Part shown: positions 52,501 through 59,932 of the stretch, one piece after another
Layout: every line of letters starts with the position of its first letter
Numbering within the stretch: position 1 is the stretch's first letter
From: DASXKD01 sp963703605
GTDB taxonomy: Bacteria; Actinomycetota; Actinomycetes; Streptosporangiales; Streptosporangiaceae
Direction: 5' to 3'
Assembly (NCBI GenBank): GCA_963703605.1
Contig: CAVPFC010000041.1
Coordinates: 62,001-126,000, forward strand
DNA: 64,000 nt
Translations under genes and position numbers: made by a program
Notes under the pieces: model-generated
What the model was told of the DNA's origin: nothing
Seen by the model: only the letters and a program-made list of their open reading frames with translations
Database searches by the model: none

Positions 52501-53647
52501 GGAGGCTCCCTCCGGTTGCTGCTACACTGGAACTACCGGAGGCTCCTCCGGTTCTGGGATAGCGGCAGACGGCCACCGGAGGATCACCGATGACGGCAAC
52601 CGGACAGGGAACGGACTCCGCTCCCCCTTTCCCCCCCGCGCTCTGTTTTTCCCGCCCCCGCGCTCTGTTTTTCCCGCCCCCGCGCTCTGTTCTTCCCGCC
52701 CCCGCGCTTCGCGCCCGCCCCCGGCCTGCGCCCGCACCCAACCTGCGCCCGCCCCCGGCCTGCGCGCGCCCGGCGGGACCGCGAAGCTGGCGGACCGCAC
52801 GGTGGCCCGGATCGGGTTCGGGGCGATGCAGCTGGAGAGCCAGGCCGTGGGGCGCGACGCGGCGGTTGCGATCTTGCGCCAGGCGGCCGGTGCGGGCGTC
52901 AACCACATCGACACCGCCGATTTCTACGGTTCGGCCAACGCGTTGATCCGCGGCGCGCTGGCGCCCTACCCGGACGAGCTGGTACTGGTCAGCAAAGTGG
53001 GGGCCGCCAGGGACGCCGGCGGCAAGCTCGTCCCCGCGCAACGGCCGGCGGAGCTGCGTGACCAGGTCGAGGCCAACCTCGCCACGCTCGGCGCCGGCCA
53101 GGTAGGCGTGGTCAACCTGCGCCGTCTTGACGCCCGGCCCGGGCTGATCGCCGAGGGCAGCCAGCAGGTCGGCCTGGATGATCAGCTCGCCGAGCTGTCC
53201 GCGCTCCGGGACGCCGGCAAGATCGGTGCCATCGGCCTGTCCAACGTCTCGGCCGCCCAGCTCCGCCAGGCGGTGCCGGCCGGCATCGCGTGCGTGCAGA
53301 ACTCCTTCAGCGTCCTCGACCGCTCCGCCGAGCCCGTGCTCGAGGCGTGCCGCGAGCACGGCATCGCGTGGGTCCCGTTCTTCCCGCTCGGCTCCGCCCT
53401 CGCGAACCGGCCCAAGGTAACCGGCAACCCCACCGTCGCCGCCGTCGCCGCCGGCGCGGGCGCCACCCCGGCCCAGGTGGCGCTCGCCTGGCTGCTCGCG
53501 CACTACCGCGACACGCTGCTGATCCCCGGGACCGCCGACCCCGCCCACCTGGCCGAGAACATCGCGGCCGGAGACCTGCACCTTTCCGCGGCGTCCATCG
53601 CCGCGCTGGACCACCTCGCCGATCCCGCGGCCATGGATGCGCGATGA
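49586..53647 (+). CDS. LAL-type LuxR regulator, reading frame continuous into an aldo/keto reductase
   Basis: The first 930 residues are an ATPase-regulator: Walker A EGEPGIGKTTLW, Walker B LLLAIDDAQWLD, TPR-like helices, and a LuxR helix-turn-helix (LTATERQICELAAAGLRNSE, IAARLFLSGKTVEANLSRAY). Normally the protein would end soon after. Here no stop occurs: the frame passes through four 15-bp repeats, a stretch with weak codon bias that looks like a promoter, a 22-bp repeat tract, and then a full reductase domain. Either a true fusion of 1353 residues is made, or the LuxR stop was lost and the reductase is normally separate. ATG at 49586 (MDVLGRDAEL) is the natural start. Confidence 0.8.
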   Translation: MDVLGRDAELAQIDGWLRAGAGHADAPAPPGGGPVTPGGVLVIEGEPGIGKTTLWGEVVRRARLAGWQVLSCRPVPSDAGLPHVGLTDLLRPIPASTFERLPRPQRRPLEVALLLQEAGERDLEPRAVGTGLTALLAAVAEAGPLLLAIDDAQWLDPASARSLAFALRRLDRSPVRVAAAVRIDAAPEPAAAQGPRAGAFAGIEAALGGQALTRLPVGPLSLASAYHMFRRRLDVSFPRPVLVRIHQASGGNPFYALEIAQEISRVGVPPAGRPLPVPANHRDLALLRLRRLPRATRDVLTEISAMPSASASDVDLPALAPAERAGIVVVSHEGRVEFGHPLFGSALYSSLPEADRRGLHRRLARRAGSPEERARHLALAADGPDGATAAELDRAAAVASARGAADVAVELKELACRLTPAADRPASVRRGIELAERRYFAGDPGGARGELEGWLGTLPPGDDRARVLLELGSISTVQGDGEAGRELMTQALGEAGTRGLRARIHARIAAETDDCDLGVEHAEAALALLDERDDPQLYSFALHNFALFKLYSGRGADDAAIEKGMRLQREAAAWEMSSVPAMWARNLDDFGTARTRFGDLLRVCREQGDEATVSALLTHLARLEAMTGHIDRARGLAEEALEAAGQTEQGLLITMALCVRGHVCVYAGELPEARAAIGEMMRRLGDQPDIILEGMARMVLGAAALAEGDLAEADRQLSRSDEIEELTHHREPATNRFQADHAEAVIGLGDLPRAELLVQRLEARAQALPRPWTNAVSARCRGLLNAARGKLDASLADYQRALAAHKSLDMPIELGRTLLALGRLHRRRHERQRAQECLARAAAVFEACGAPGWAAVTATELGRAQGRRGSHAQLTATERQICELAAAGLRNSEIAARLFLSGKTVEANLSRAYRKLGVRSRTELAGRLAAATSDPASSDPATSDPATGDPAGKRRARLLPAPPGRVVGPKYMEAPSGCCYTGTTGGSSGSGIAADGHRRITDDGNRTGNGLRSPFPPRALFFPPPRSVFPAPALCSSRPRASRPPPACARTQPAPAPGLRAPGGTAKLADRTVARIGFGAMQLESQAVGRDAAVAILRQAAGAGVNHIDTADFYGSANALIRGALAPYPDELVLVSKVGAARDAGGKLVPAQRPAELRDQVEANLATLGAGQVGVVNLRRLDARPGLIAEGSQQVGLDDQLAELSALRDAGKIGAIGLSNVSAAQLRQAVPAGIACVQNSFSVLDRSAEPVLEACREHGIAWVPFFPLGSALANRPKVTGNPTVAAVAAGAGATPAQVALAWLLAHYRDTLLIPGTADPAHLAENIAAGDLHLSAASIAALDHLADPAAMDAR
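52381..52440 (+). repeat. Four 15-bp tandem repeats
   Basis: Units of CAGCGATCCGGCCAC with small changes, encoding SDPAT-like pentapeptides right after the LuxR helix-turn-helix. Multiple of three, so copy changes keep the frame. Confidence 0.85.
52501..52551 (+). promoter_or_regulatory. Promoter/operator-like block in front of the reductase
   Basis: GGAGGCTCCCTCCGGTT (52501-52517) and CCGGAGGCTCCTCCGG (52536-52551, a perfect inverted repeat) flank TACACT (52523-52528), a -10-like hexamer. Such paired operators are typical of TetR-regulated genes. A ribosome site CCGGAGG lies just before ATG 52590. Confidence 0.6.
52637..52710 (+). repeat. 22-bp tandem repeats inside the reductase 5' region
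   Basis: Three full units and part of a fourth, period 22, with core CGCGCTCTGTTTTTCCCG. Because 22 is not a multiple of three, each change of copy number shifts the downstream frame. Confidence 0.8.
52784..53647 (+). other. Aldo/keto reductase domain
   Basis: NADPH-dependent aldo/keto reductase domain of about 285 residues, in frame with the LuxR protein. The N-terminus is ARIGFGAMQLE; the catalytic Asp and Tyr are in HIDTADFYG, and the lysine in LVSKVG. At the usual histidine position it reads VVNLRRLD. Cofactor-end landmarks are IGLSNVS and TPAQVALAWLLA. The best independent start is ATG 52590 with GGAGG upstream, but that frame does not reach this domain with the present number of 22-bp repeats; one more repeat would connect them. 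Confidence 0.85.
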
Positions 53648-53817
53648 CGGCGCTTGGTTCACGTCGATTTAGCCCGCGGGGGCAGCCACGTTCTGCTACC
53701 AATTGCTTTCGTGGCGGCAATCGTGTTTATGGCAAAGGGCGGAATTCGGGTCTCGGGATCGGCCTATATCAATGTCCGCCAGCTCAATCAGGCACTCCAA
53801 TCCGTGTGGAGGTCCCG

Positions 53818-54220
53818 GTGAACCAGCCGCTTACTCTTATCCACGCACCCGCAAGGGGACGCCTTCTCCCGCCGGCCCCGCCAGCCACCGCCGGCCCCGT
53901 CTGCCGCGCCGGCCCCGCCGGCACCACAGGCACTCACCACGCCCTCGGCCTGCCAGCCGATCGCCCGCATCCGCCGTCAGGCCCCGGCGGTCGTCAGCGG
54001 CACGATCCGGTCCGCCGGGACCGTCATTGTCGGCAGCGGGCCCGCCTTCCACCTCACGCTGGTGGATGGCACCGGTGAACTCGACGTGCTGTTCCTCGGG
54101 CGGCGCGAGATATCCGGACTGCTGCCCGGCTGCCGCGTCACGGTCGAGGGCCGGGTCGGGACCTACCACCGCAAGCTCGCGCTCTGGAACCCGCGGTACA
54201 AGATCGAGGCCACCGGCTGA
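53818..54220 (+). pseudogene. OB-fold nucleic-acid-binding protein, frameshifted
   Basis: GTG at 53818 has a perfect GGAGG site and reads MNQPLTLIHAPARGR. The recognisable OB-fold (VVSGTIRSAGTVIVGSGPAF, LVDGTGELDVLFLGRREISG, VEGRVGTYHRKLAL) lies in another frame that has no start codon and ends at 54220. The change of frame falls in the Pro/Ala-rich stretch about 53850-53950. A one-base error or mutation, or a programmed shift, would explain it. Similar small OB proteins are common in actinomycetes. Confidence 0.6.
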
Positions 54221-54370
54221 GCCCGAAGCGGAACTCCTGCCGGTCATCGTCAGCAACTCAGCATGAAGCAACTACCTCAGCCATCACCAAGGCGCTCGCG
54301 GCGGTCCTCGACCTGCCCACTCGGGTACAACCCGGCCAGGTTCTCTTCCTTAGCCGGAGGTAGGCCCCTT

Positions 54371-54384
54371 ACGCTATAGCGTTT
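54371..54384. promoter_or_regulatory. GCTATAGC operator, site 1 (SDR promoter)
   Basis: ACGCTATAGCGTTT, a perfect 12-bp palindrome ACGCTATAGCGT plus TT, ending directly before the ATG at 54385. The nearest GGAGG is 24 bases upstream, so the SDR message may be leaderless with TATAGC acting as the -10 element. Confidence 0.75.
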
Positions 54385-55131
54385 ATGGGACGGCTTGAGC
54401 ATCGGGTCGTGCTGGTCACGGGCGCCACGTCCGGGATCGGGCAGGCGATCGCCAGGCGCTGCGTGCTCGAAGGCGCCAGCGTCGTGGCCACCGGGCGCGA
54501 CGAGGACCGGCTTGCCGAGCTGAGCCGCGAGCCGGGCTCGGTGACGGCCGTTGCGGCGGACCTCACCAGCCCCGCGGCGGCGGATGAGTGCGTCGCCGCG
54601 GCGCTGCGCAGTTACGGCCGGCTTGACGGCCTGCTGCACGCGGCCGGCATCGTCCGGCGCAAGGAGGACCTGCGCGAGACCACCGACCAGCAGTGGGCGC
54701 ACATGCTCCAGGTCAACCTGGACGCCACCTTCCGGCTGGCGAGGGCCTGCCTGCGGGCGATGGAGCCGCGGCGGTCCGGCTCGATCGTGCTGGTCGGCAG
54801 CCAGCTCGCGCACGTCGCCGCGCCCGGCTACGCGAGCTATTGCGCCACCAAGGGCGGCACCGAGGCGCTCGTGCGCGCCCTGGCGGTCGACTTCGGCCCG
54901 TCCGGGATCCGGGTGAACTCGCTGACTCCGGGCGTGGTGCACACCCCGCTCGCCTACGTGGACCGGCCCGACTTCGACGACCTGATCGAGGCGACCGCCG
55001 CGCGGATCCCGCTGCGGCGCATCGGCCAGCCCGAGGACATGACCGGGCCGGCCGTGTTCCTGCTCTCCGACGAGAGCTCCTGGATGACCGGGCAGAGCCT
55101 GGTCGTCGACGGCGGGTACACGATCCAGTAG
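54385..55131 (+). CDS. SDR family oxidoreductase
   Basis: Classical SDR of 248 residues. TGATSGIG at residues 11-18, LHAAG in place of NNAG, the serine in VLVGSQLA, and YCATK with the catalytic pair; it ends VVDGGYTIQ. ATG at 54385 sits directly behind the GCTATAGC palindrome. It is the first plus-strand gene of the right-hand catabolic cluster and convergent with the epimerase-like gene. Likely oxidises a sugar or polyol. Confidence 0.9.
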   Translation: MGRLEHRVVLVTGATSGIGQAIARRCVLEGASVVATGRDEDRLAELSREPGSVTAVAADLTSPAAADECVAAALRSYGRLDGLLHAAGIVRRKEDLRETTDQQWAHMLQVNLDATFRLARACLRAMEPRRSGSIVLVGSQLAHVAAPGYASYCATKGGTEALVRALAVDFGPSGIRVNSLTPGVVHTPLAYVDRPDFDDLIEATAARIPLRRIGQPEDMTGPAVFLLSDESSWMTGQSLVVDGGYTIQ

Positions 55132-55188
55132 GCCCGGCAGCGGCGCGGCCATGATCATCGCTGGCCGCCCCAGGGTCGCGCGGCCGGC

Positions 55189-56211
55189 TCAGCAGTCGAT
55201 GATGCTCGCGGCCAGCGTCGTGTCGAGGCGCCCGCCGCCGGCCAGCTCGATCGCCTCGCCCGCCGCCACGGCGGCCGCGAGGTTCCCGCCGGCCGTCCAC
55301 GGTTCGACGCCAAGGCCGTAGGCCCCGCGCAGCGGCATGGCGCGCGCGCCGCCGTACGGCTGCCAGGAGATCAGCCAGCGGAACACCGCGGGATCCCAGT
55401 CGAGCCGGAAACCGGCCGCCACGGCCGGGTTCCGCACCTCGGCCCACCCGGCGTCGAGATCGGTGAGGTAGACGTCGTCATGGCTGCCGGCCGCCGGCCC
55501 GGGAACGCGCGAGACGTCAACGTCCCGCCCGCCTCCCCTCCCCCCTTCGCTCCGGCCGCGCGCGACCGGCCAGCCGGACCGCTGGCCGGGCGCCAGCCGC
55601 GCCGTGTCCTCCCACAGCTCGGGGAGCGTCACGATGGTGCGGCACGGAACACGAAGCTCGGCGCCCGCGGCCACCAGCGGCGCGCCGAGAACGCAATGGT
55701 GCCCCCAGACGAAATGGGCCGGCTCCGCCGAGGTGTTCCGCACCGACTCCTCGAGCACCAGCCTGCGTTCGCCGCGCGGCAGCCGCATGAGGCGCTCGAG
55801 CCGGAACGGCGCCAGCTCGCAGTCCACCGCGAACCGCACGGCGACCGCGTCGGCGCCGCCGGTCTCCACCGACCAGGACCAGCGCCGCGTCGCCACCTCG
55901 CCGTGGAACGGAAGCGGGGTGCCCCGGTACGTGCACGCGTCGTTGGTGTTGGGGAACAGCTCTTGCCACGAGCCCTCGTAGTTCTCCAGGAACTTCGCCC
56001 CCGCGCTGCCCTCTCGCGGCGGCGAGCCCGGCGGCTGGAGCCCCCACGGCGCCTTGAACAACGGGTCGAGCCCCGATGACAGGTCGACGATCGCGTAGAT
56101 GTCAGCGCCCTTGTCCGGCAGCACCGTGACTTCGAGCTTGTCCGACGTCAAGATCAGTGCGCGCCAGCCGTTGAGCATGGTCTCGCGGAGCCCGGAACGT
56201 ACCTGCACCAT
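55189..56211 (-). CDS. DUF4432 / aldose 1-epimerase-like protein
   Basis: Galactose-mutarotase-like beta-sandwich of about 340 residues. Visible blocks are VTVLPDKGADIYAIVDL at the N-terminus, WQELFPNTNDACTYRG, PLPFHGEVATRRW, HFVWGHHCVLG with histidines, and WQPYGGARAMPLRGAYGLGV. These match aldose-epimerase relatives grouped as DUF4432. ATG at 56211 has GGAGGG just upstream. A Gly/Arg-rich insert lies near residue 230. It shares its promoter region and a GCTATAGC site with the SDR at 56264. Suggests a sugar-type substrate for the cluster. Confidence 0.82.
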   Translation of the reverse strand: MVQVRSGLRETMLNGWRALILTSDKLEVTVLPDKGADIYAIVDLSSGLDPLFKAPWGLQPPGSPPREGSAGAKFLENYEGSWQELFPNTNDACTYRGTPLPFHGEVATRRWSWSVETGGADAVAVRFAVDCELAPFRLERLMRLPRGERRLVLEESVRNTSAEPAHFVWGHHCVLGAPLVAAGAELRVPCRTIVTLPELWEDTARLAPGQRSGWPVARGRSEGGRGGGRDVDVSRVPGPAAGSHDDVYLTDLDAGWAEVRNPAVAAGFRLDWDPAVFRWLISWQPYGGARAMPLRGAYGLGVEPWTAGGNLAAAVAAGEAIELAGGGRLDTTLAASIIDC

Positions 56212-56238
56212 GGGCCCTCCAGCCGGACTTGACGCATC

Positions 56239-56254
56239 AGATGCTATAGCGTTT
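56239..56254. promoter_or_regulatory. GCTATAGC operator, site 2 (divergent promoter)
   Basis: AGATGCTATAGCGTTT, identical over 16 bases to the reverse complement of site 3. It lies between the divergent epimerase-like gene (start 56211) and SDR gene (start 56264), so it can control both. Confidence 0.8.
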
Positions 56255-56263
56255 ACTTCGGGC

Positions 56264-57004
56264 ATGGAACCGGGTGCGGCCGTGGCCATGGTGACCGGAG
56301 CGGCCAATGGCCTGGGCCGCGCCGTCGCGGCCAGGCTCCGCGACGACGGGTTCGAGGTCGCCGGCGCCGACGTCGAGCCGGTCGCAGCGGGGAGCGGGAT
56401 AACCGCTTACGACCTGGACGTGGCGGACCTCGGCGCGCACGACGGCCTCCTGGATCGCGTCGAGGAGGAACTCGGGCCGCTCTGCGTGCTGGTCAACGTC
56501 GCGGGGATCTCGGTGCCGGAGCCGATCGACCGGCTGACCCTGGCCGCCTACCGCCGGCAGCTCGCCGTCATGCTCGACGGCCCGGTGTGGCTCGCCCGCG
56601 GCGCGGGCCTGCGGATGGCGTCGCGCGGCGCGGGCCGCATCGTCAACGTCACGTCCGTGCACTCGACCGTCAGCGAAGCGGGGTCGCTCGCCTACGACTG
56701 CGCCAAGGCAGGCCTGGAAGCCGCCACCAGATCGCTGGCGGTCGAGCTTGGCCCCCGCGGCGTGCTGGTCAACTCGCTGGCCCCGGGATTCGTGCGGACC
56801 CGCATGTCGATCGTGAACGGGCAGGACGAGCTCGAGTCCGGCTGGTTCAAGGACATCTACATCTCCCACGGCCGGCTGCCGGTGCGGCGCGCCGCCGAGC
56901 CGGCCGAGATCGCCGCGACCGTGAGCCACCTCGTCTCACCCCAGAACACGTACCTCACCGGCCAGCGAGTCGTCGTGGACGGCGGCCTGACCGTCACGTT
57001 GTGA
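56264..57004 (+). CDS. SDR family oxidoreductase
   Basis: Classical SDR of 246 residues with TGAANGLG, NVAG, the serine in VTSVHS and YDCAK. It ends VVDGGLTVTL. ATG at 56264 (MEPGAAVAMVTG) is nine bases past the operator. It opens a tight plus-strand run: VOC protein 13 bases on, then decarboxylase-like, GntR and dehydrogenase genes with overlaps. Probably one operon. Confidence 0.9.
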   Translation: MEPGAAVAMVTGAANGLGRAVAARLRDDGFEVAGADVEPVAAGSGITAYDLDVADLGAHDGLLDRVEEELGPLCVLVNVAGISVPEPIDRLTLAAYRRQLAVMLDGPVWLARGAGLRMASRGAGRIVNVTSVHSTVSEAGSLAYDCAKAGLEAATRSLAVELGPRGVLVNSLAPGFVRTRMSIVNGQDELESGWFKDIYISHGRLPVRRAAEPAEIAATVSHLVSPQNTYLTGQRVVVDGGLTVTL

Positions 57005-57017
57005 GAGGACGACGCCG

Positions 57018-57461
57018 ATGCCCAGCCTGCACCACACGGGCCTGACGATCTCGGACCTCGGGCGCTCGCTGCGCTTCTGGCGCGACGCCATGGGGATGAC
57101 CGTGGTGGTCGACCAGGAGAAGAAGGGCGGCTACCTCGAGGCGATCGTCGGTGAGCCGGGCGCGCACGTCCGCATGGTGCACCTTGCCTTTGACGGCGAA
57201 GGCCCGCGTATCGAGCTTTTTGAATACATAACGCCCGAAGGGGGCCAGCACGTCTCCCGTCCCGCTGATGTGGGTTTCGTGCATGTCTGCGTCGCGTGTG
57301 ACGACCTGGACGAGCGGCTTGACCGGCTCGTGGCCGCCGGGGGGACGCCGTTCAGCGGGCCGGTCGAGATCGATACCGGGGCCAACGCCGGCGGCCGGGG
57401 CGTATACCTGCGCGACCCGGACGGGCACGTCGTCGAGTTGTTCGAACGGCCGCCTGCGTGA
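57018..57461 (+). CDS. VOC-family (glyoxalase/dioxygenase fold) protein
   Basis: Protein of 147 residues with two beta-alpha-beta-beta-beta modules. Metal-ligand-type residues are in LHHTGLT near the start, IELFEY, FVHVCV and VVELFE, giving the His-Glu-His-Glu set of the superfamily. ATG at 57018 has GAGAGGACG upstream. Could be a lyase, epimerase or dioxygenase acting on a cluster intermediate. Confidence 0.88.
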   Translation: MPSLHHTGLTISDLGRSLRFWRDAMGMTVVVDQEKKGGYLEAIVGEPGAHVRMVHLAFDGEGPRIELFEYITPEGGQHVSRPADVGFVHVCVACDDLDERLDRLVAAGGTPFSGPVEIDTGANAGGRGVYLRDPDGHVVELFERPPA

Positions 57462-58201
57462 TGCCGTTCGACCCGGCAGACATCTCCTCGACGCCGTTCG
57501 GGGCGCCGCTGGTCCCGGTGCTCCCCATCCGCCTGCGGCGCACGGAGATCTTGTCCGTGGTCTACCGGACCGAGCGTGCGGCGGCGGGCTCGCTCATCCC
57601 GCGGCCACTGCGGCTGGCGTCCGACCTGTGCGTGCTGCACGTGTACCACATGCACGACGCGGACTGGTTCGGCGAGTACTGCGAGTCCGCCTGGCAGCTT
57701 CCCGTGCTGCTGCCCGACGGCACCCCCGCCGTCTACTCACCGTTCCTCGTGCTGGAGTCCGACGGCGCGGTCGCGGCGGGGCGGGAAGCATACGGCCAGC
57801 CCAAAAAGGCCGGCGAGGTAAGCCTCGCGGCGCACGGGGACCTGCTGGTCGGCACCGTGCGGCGCAACGGGATCCAGATCGCCATGGCGACCATGTGCTG
57901 GAAGCAGCGCGCCGGGTCGGGCAGCGAGCTCGAACGCCTGGTGCCGGGCGCTGACCTCAACGTCAACCTGCGGATACGCCAGGAAGAGGAAGGGATAGTG
58001 AGCCGCGAACTTGTGACGAGGCGCTTCACCGACGTTTTCGAGCACGAGGCATGGTCCGGCGGCGCGACGCTCGAACTGCGCCCGAACGCGCAGGTCCCCG
58101 CGTACCTGCTGGCGGTGGGCGAGGTGGTCCTCGGGCTGCACCGGACCATAGACCTCACGTTGCCGGCCGGGCACGTCATCCACAGGTATCAAGCAGCGTG
58201 A
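57461..58201 (+). CDS. Acetoacetate decarboxylase-like protein
   Basis: Protein of 246 residues in the acetoacetate decarboxylase superfamily. The Schiff-base lysine region is GREAYGQPKKAGEV, matching the family GRExxGxPKK block. PRPLRLASDLCVLHVYHM and YSPFLVLESDG are other landmarks. Family members also catalyse aldol or dehydration chemistry, so decarboxylation is not certain. ATG at 57461 overlaps the VOC stop (TGATG). It overlaps the GntR gene downstream. Confidence 0.83.
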   Translation: MPFDPADISSTPFGAPLVPVLPIRLRRTEILSVVYRTERAAAGSLIPRPLRLASDLCVLHVYHMHDADWFGEYCESAWQLPVLLPDGTPAVYSPFLVLESDGAVAAGREAYGQPKKAGEVSLAAHGDLLVGTVRRNGIQIAMATMCWKQRAGSGSELERLVPGADLNVNLRIRQEEEGIVSRELVTRRFTDVFEHEAWSGGATLELRPNAQVPAYLLAVGEVVLGLHRTIDLTLPAGHVIHRYQAA

Positions 58202-58881
58202 ACGTCACCGACCCGCTGCCGGACCAGAGCCTTTCGGATGCCGTGGCGCAGCGCCTGCGCGCCGCGATCACCGAGGGTGTCTACGCGCCCGGGGATCACC
58301 TGGTCGAGCGCCGCCTGGCCCGCCAGTTCGGCGTCAGTCACATCCCGTTGCGCGAGGCCCTCGCGCGGCTGGTGGAGGAGGGCCTGGTCGTCCGGCTCCC
58401 CCGGCGCGGCGTCCGGGTCGCGAGCCTGACCCCGCGGACGCTGGAGGAGGTGTCGAGCCTGCGCGTCGTGCTCGAGCAGTTCGTGGTGCGCCGGCTGAAG
58501 GGGCGCTTCACGCCCGAGGCGCACGCCGGGCTTCAGGCGATCGTCGAGGAGATGCGGTCGGCGGCCGACCGCCACGACCTGGTCCGCGTGCACGAGCTCG
58601 ACCAGCGGTTCCACCAGCGGCTCTGGGAGCTGACCGACCACGCGGTGCTGGTCGACGTCGCCGCCCAGATGCGCGGCCGGATGAACCACTTCTTCCGCGC
58701 GGCGGCGGCGTCGCTGGGCCCGGACGAGGTGCGCCAGCACGCCGAGAGCCATCAGGAGCTGCTCGACGTGATCGCGTCGGGGAACCTCCGGGCGGCGGAA
58801 CGGGCCATGCAGCGTCACGTGGAGGCGGCCGCGAAGCGGATCACGGATGCGGGGCTGACCAGCCCCGGCGAGGAAAGCTAG
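58198..58881 (+). CDS. GntR-family regulator, FCD (FadR) subgroup
   Basis: Regulator of 227 residues. The winged helix is at residues 10-75 (LSDAVAQRLRAAITEGVYAP, VERRLARQFGVSHIPLREAL). The FCD ligand domain has the metal residues Asp and His in ELDQRFHQ, and later histidines in AESHQELLD and QRHVEAAA. GTG at 58198 overlaps the previous stop by four bases. It is the only local regulator and probably binds the three GCTATAGC palindromes of the cluster, responding to a carboxylate intermediate. Confidence 0.92.
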   Translation: MNVTDPLPDQSLSDAVAQRLRAAITEGVYAPGDHLVERRLARQFGVSHIPLREALARLVEEGLVVRLPRRGVRVASLTPRTLEEVSSLRVVLEQFVVRRLKGRFTPEAHAGLQAIVEEMRSAADRHDLVRVHELDQRFHQRLWELTDHAVLVDVAAQMRGRMNHFFRAAAASLGPDEVRQHAESHQELLDVIASGNLRAAERAMQRHVEAAAKRITDAGLTSPGEES

Positions 58882-58884
58882 CCG

Positions 58885-59880
58885 ATGGCCGAGCGGCCGC
58901 AGGTCGTCATCACCGACTCGGACCTGGCCTCCACCGCGGACGAGCGGGTCCTGGCCGAGGGCGGCCTGGCCACCGTCCGCCTCCAGGCCCGGACCGAGGC
59001 GGACCTCATCGCCGCGCTCGCCGCCGAGCGGGCCGACGCGCTGATCGTCCAGTGGGCGCCCGTGTCGGCGGCCGTGCTCGACGCCGCACCGGCGTGCCGG
59101 TTCATCAGCCGCCTCGGCATCGGAATCGACATGATCGACGTCCGCGCGGCGACCGAGCGCGGCGTGGCGGTCGCGAACACGCCCGACTACTGCGTCGAGG
59201 AGGTCGCCGCGCACACGCTGGCCATGGCGCTGTGGCTGCTGCGCGGGCTCGGCGGTTACGACGCCGCGGTCCGGCGTGGCCAGTGGGCCGCCGCCGGGCT
59301 GCCGGCCGAGCCCTGCCGGCCGTCAGCCACGACGGTCGGGGTGATCGGGCTCGGCCGGATCGGGAGCCGGGTCGCCACCCAGGCGCGAGCGCTCGGCTTC
59401 GGTGTCCTCGGCTGCGATCCCTACGTCGCCGCGCATCCCGGCGTGCGGATCGTCACGTTCGAGGAGTTGCTGCGCGGCAGCGATCTGATCACGCTGCACG
59501 CCCCGCTCAACACCGAGACCAGCCGCATGATCCGTGCCGACAGCATCGGGCTCATGCGCCGCGGCGCGCTGCTGGTCAACACCTGCCGGGGCGGGCTCGT
59601 CGACGAGCCCGCGCTCGCTGAGGCGATCCGCTCCGGGCAGCTCGCCGGCGCCGCGCTCGACGTGTTCGAGACCGAGCCGCCGCCGGCCGGCAGTGCCCTG
59701 TATTCGCTGCCCAACGTGCTGCTGACCCCGCACGCCGCCTGGTACTCGCCGGCCAGTCTCGCCGAGCTGCCGGTCCGCGCCGCCCGCCAGGTGGTGGACT
59801 TCCTGGCGGGCCTGCCGGTGCCGTCGATCGTCAACCCGGCCTACCTCGATCACGCCGCGGGCCGCGGCACGAGGGTCTGA
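58885..59880 (+). CDS. D-2-hydroxyacid dehydrogenase (CtBP/PGDH-like)
   Basis: NAD-dependent dehydrogenase of 331 residues. The cofactor motif is GVIGLGRIGSRVA; the catalytic Arg, Glu and His are in VNTCRGGLVDE, FETEPPPAG and TPHAAWYS. The N-terminal catalytic domain shows SRLGIGIDMID. ATG at 58885 follows the GntR stop by three bases. It reduces or oxidises a 2-keto/2-hydroxy acid of the pathway. Confidence 0.92.
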   Translation: MAERPQVVITDSDLASTADERVLAEGGLATVRLQARTEADLIAALAAERADALIVQWAPVSAAVLDAAPACRFISRLGIGIDMIDVRAATERGVAVANTPDYCVEEVAAHTLAMALWLLRGLGGYDAAVRRGQWAAAGLPAEPCRPSATTVGVIGLGRIGSRVATQARALGFGVLGCDPYVAAHPGVRIVTFEELLRGSDLITLHAPLNTETSRMIRADSIGLMRRGALLVNTCRGGLVDEPALAEAIRSGQLAGAALDVFETEPPPAGSALYSLPNVLLTPHAAWYSPASLAELPVRAARQVVDFLAGLPVPSIVNPAYLDHAAGRGTRV

Positions 59881-59932
59881 CCCCCCTCCGGCCGGGCTCA
59901 CCCTGAGGTCGCGCTGCCGGCAGTGACCCGGC

